Positions 14,994 through 16,340 of a stretch of DNA of 16,340 nt are shown here, piece after piece. Both the position numbers and the translations under genes were made by a program. The stretch spans positions 1 to 16,340 of the forward strand of contig CAMNJG010000012.1 in NCBI GenBank assembly GCA_946541285.1. The letters are read 5' to 3'. How positions within the stretch are numbered: the first letter of the stretch is position 1; each line of letters begins with the position of its first letter. The notes below the pieces were generated by a model. It made no database searches, was not told the origin of the DNA, and saw nothing but the letters and a program-made list of their open reading frames with translations. This stretch comes from an uncultured Clostridia bacterium (lineage in GTDB: Bacteria; Bacillota; Clostridia; Peptostreptococcales; Anaerovoracaceae).

Positions 14994-16248
14994 ATTCATC
15001 CTCTTTCCGTGGAATGCGCATCGTCACCACAGTTCCTTCTCCGATACGGCTGATGATTGTGAGGGAACCACCGCACATGGATTCCACTCGTTCCCGGACA
15101 TTGCGGATTCCGACATGCCGTCCCTCTGTACTCTCTACAATATCCGGGTCAAAGCCGACACCGTTGTCCTGTATAATAATGACGTGGTCCCCCGTCTCGC
15201 GGCAGGTACGCACACGGACGATACCTTCTTCCCGGACACGGACCCCGTGGCGGATTGCGTTCTCCACCAACGGCTGCACTGTCAGAGGGGGAAGCAAAAA
15301 CGCCCGGTCCGCGATATCGTATTCGACACGCAGGTTTTCAAAGCGTACCATCTCGATCTCCGCGTAAAGCCGTGTGTGCTCCAGTTCCCTGTCAAAGGGG
15401 ATCATGCCCGGCGTGTCCAGGCTGTCCAGGTTCTGGCGCAGATAGATTCCGAACTTGTCGGCAACTTCTGCTGCCTTTTCCGGATCCCGTTTACAAAGTG
15501 CCCTGAAGGTAGCAATCGTATTGAACAGGAAGTGGGGCTGGATCTGGGTCATCATAATCTGAATCCGCTGCTCCGCCATCAGTTCATGCTCGTGCTCCCG
15601 CACAAACTGCAGGTGAAACCAGATATAATAGAACAAGCTGCCGACAGTGACGGCAATGGTCAGGAAAGAGACTGGCTGCGGCTCCATCCCTACTTCGAAA
15701 TCCATGATTACCGATAAAACGATGATCAGCGAAACGGAAAAGGGAATCAGATGCTCCCGCCTTCCCGTCTCCCGGAAGCGAAACACTGTCTGCACCAGGA
15801 GATCCACAAGCAGAATGGCGCTGACCACGAAGCAGGAAAACCACAGAGGTCCCCGCAAAGAAGCGTAGTCCGACTCCCTGATATAAAAACACAGATTCGT
15901 AAAGGGGGAACTGCAATAAAGACCAGCATTGACTCCTGCCAGCATCCATTGCGGCCACTTTTTCCCATCCGGCTGTATGATGTAACGATATAATACCAGG
16001 ATTACAGGCCGCACTGAATAGCCTGCGGCCGATAACCAGTTCTTCAAAGCCAGGCCCGAATGACTGACGAACAGCGCATCTTCCAACAGGTTTTGTATGA
16101 TCAGACCGAAGCACAATACATCAATGATCAGCATGACCCGCCGCTGCTCCCGGCAAAGATACGGATCGATCACGATTGTAACCCCCAGGCCGCACAACAG
16201 GAGCAGCAGGGGAAATAGCATGGTCAATGTGCTGATATCCATGGTCAT
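14971..16248 (-). CDS. LytS-type sensor histidine kinase
   Basis: This encodes 425 residues from ATG at 16248, seven bases after GGAGGAGG. Residues 1-212 contain six or seven hydrophobic segments (about 6-26, 36-55, 80-92, 103-122, 135-157, 166-183, 193-212) with no recognisable ligand domain or HAMP. A short coiled linker (REHEHELMAEQRIQ) leads to the His_kinase box QIQPHFLFN with His239, then the N box (VQPLVENAIRHG, about 324-335), G1 DNGVGF (361-366) and G2 around GRHVGIRNV (376-384). This layout is the LytS/YpdA class, which senses through its membrane part: peptides, small metabolites or membrane state. Its 3' end overlaps the regulator gene by 23 (or 29) bases, so the two are translationally coupled and form a pair. 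The signal is not known; a peptide encoded nearby is an inference. Confidence 0.95.
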   Translation of the reverse strand: MTMDISTLTMLFPLLLLLCGLGVTIVIDPYLCREQRRVMLIIDVLCFGLIIQNLLEDALFVSHSGLALKNWLSAAGYSVRPVILVLYRYIIQPDGKKWPQWMLAGVNAGLYCSSPFTNLCFYIRESDYASLRGPLWFSCFVVSAILLVDLLVQTVFRFRETGRREHLIPFSVSLIIVLSVIMDFEVGMEPQPVSFLTIAVTVGSLFYYIWFHLQFVREHEHELMAEQRIQIMMTQIQPHFLFNTIATFRALCKRDPEKAAEVADKFGIYLRQNLDSLDTPGMIPFDRELEHTRLYAEIEMVRFENLRVEYDIADRAFLLPPLTVQPLVENAIRHGVRVREEGIVRVRTCRETGDHVIIIQDNGVGFDPDIVESTEGRHVGIRNVRERVESMCGGSLTIISRIGEGTVVTMRIPRKEDEYESDLCG

Positions 16249-16340
16249 ATGCCCGCCTCCTCCGTTCCTTCCATTTTTCCTTTTTCTTCTCGATCCAACC
16301 TGGAATAAAATAAGCAGGGCATTCCCTCTTTTTCGCGGGA
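16245..16340 (-). CDS. possible C-terminal end of an upstream gene
   Basis: The minus-strand frame is open from the window edge to a TGA at 16245-16247, giving the last 31 residues of a possible protein (ending REEKGKMEGTEEAGI). Its stop overlaps the kinase start as ATGA, a common operon joint. The short, highly charged tail cannot be assigned to a family. The frame could be open by chance, since only 32 codons are seen. Confidence 0.35.
   Translation of the reverse strand, partial: SREKEGMPCLFYSRLDREEKGKMEGTEEAGI

Overview
The window looks like chromosomal DNA from a Gram-positive anaerobe of the Clostridia, most likely a gut or rumen lineage of the Lachnospiraceae type. This is inferred from strong AGGAGG-type ribosome binding sites, Sec signal peptides, a lipobox lipoprotein, S-layer-homology (SLH) surface anchors, a LytS-type kinase paired with a receiver/SARP-like regulator, and a double-glycine leader peptide. 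I cannot fix the genus. All supported genes lie on the minus strand, so the locus reads from high to low coordinates. The long plus-strand reading frames are antisense shadows.

Right part (16340 to 14116): the last 31 codons of a possible upstream gene overlap by ATGA the start of a seven-helix histidine kinase. The kinase overlaps the gene of its response regulator, which has a receiver domain and a SARP-like winged helix. An intrinsic terminator closes this unit.

Middle (14115 to 4656): a second transcription unit starts with a TATAAT box. Two copies of a GGACA(T/C)C heptamer, exactly 11 bp apart, precede the box; this is the kind of site SARP proteins use. The unit encodes a 94-residue peptide with a textbook double-glycine leader, a translationally linked 57-residue peptide with a charged helical N-terminus and a GAG motif, and, 86 bases on, a 2935-residue secreted surface protein. 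That protein has Calx-beta-like, propeller-like, CARDB and Big2 domains and three C-terminal SLH motifs.

Left part (4655 to 1): a hairpin-rich spacer holds a decayed echo of the SLH 3' end. It is followed by a two-gene unit (a small lipoprotein and a LURP-one/YxjI-like protein), then a chain of four perfect hairpins, then a 131-bp MITE-like element with a perfect 8-bp target duplication. The last gene is a CotH-kinase-family surface protein that runs off the edge. Its C-terminus is closely related to that of the giant protein.

Working model (inference): the kinase/regulator pair controls the peptide/giant-protein unit. The peptides could be exported signals, modified peptides or bacteriocin-like products, and the giant protein a surface effector or adhesin. 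No peptide exporter, maturase or immunity gene is visible inside the window, so the model depends on the flanking DNA.
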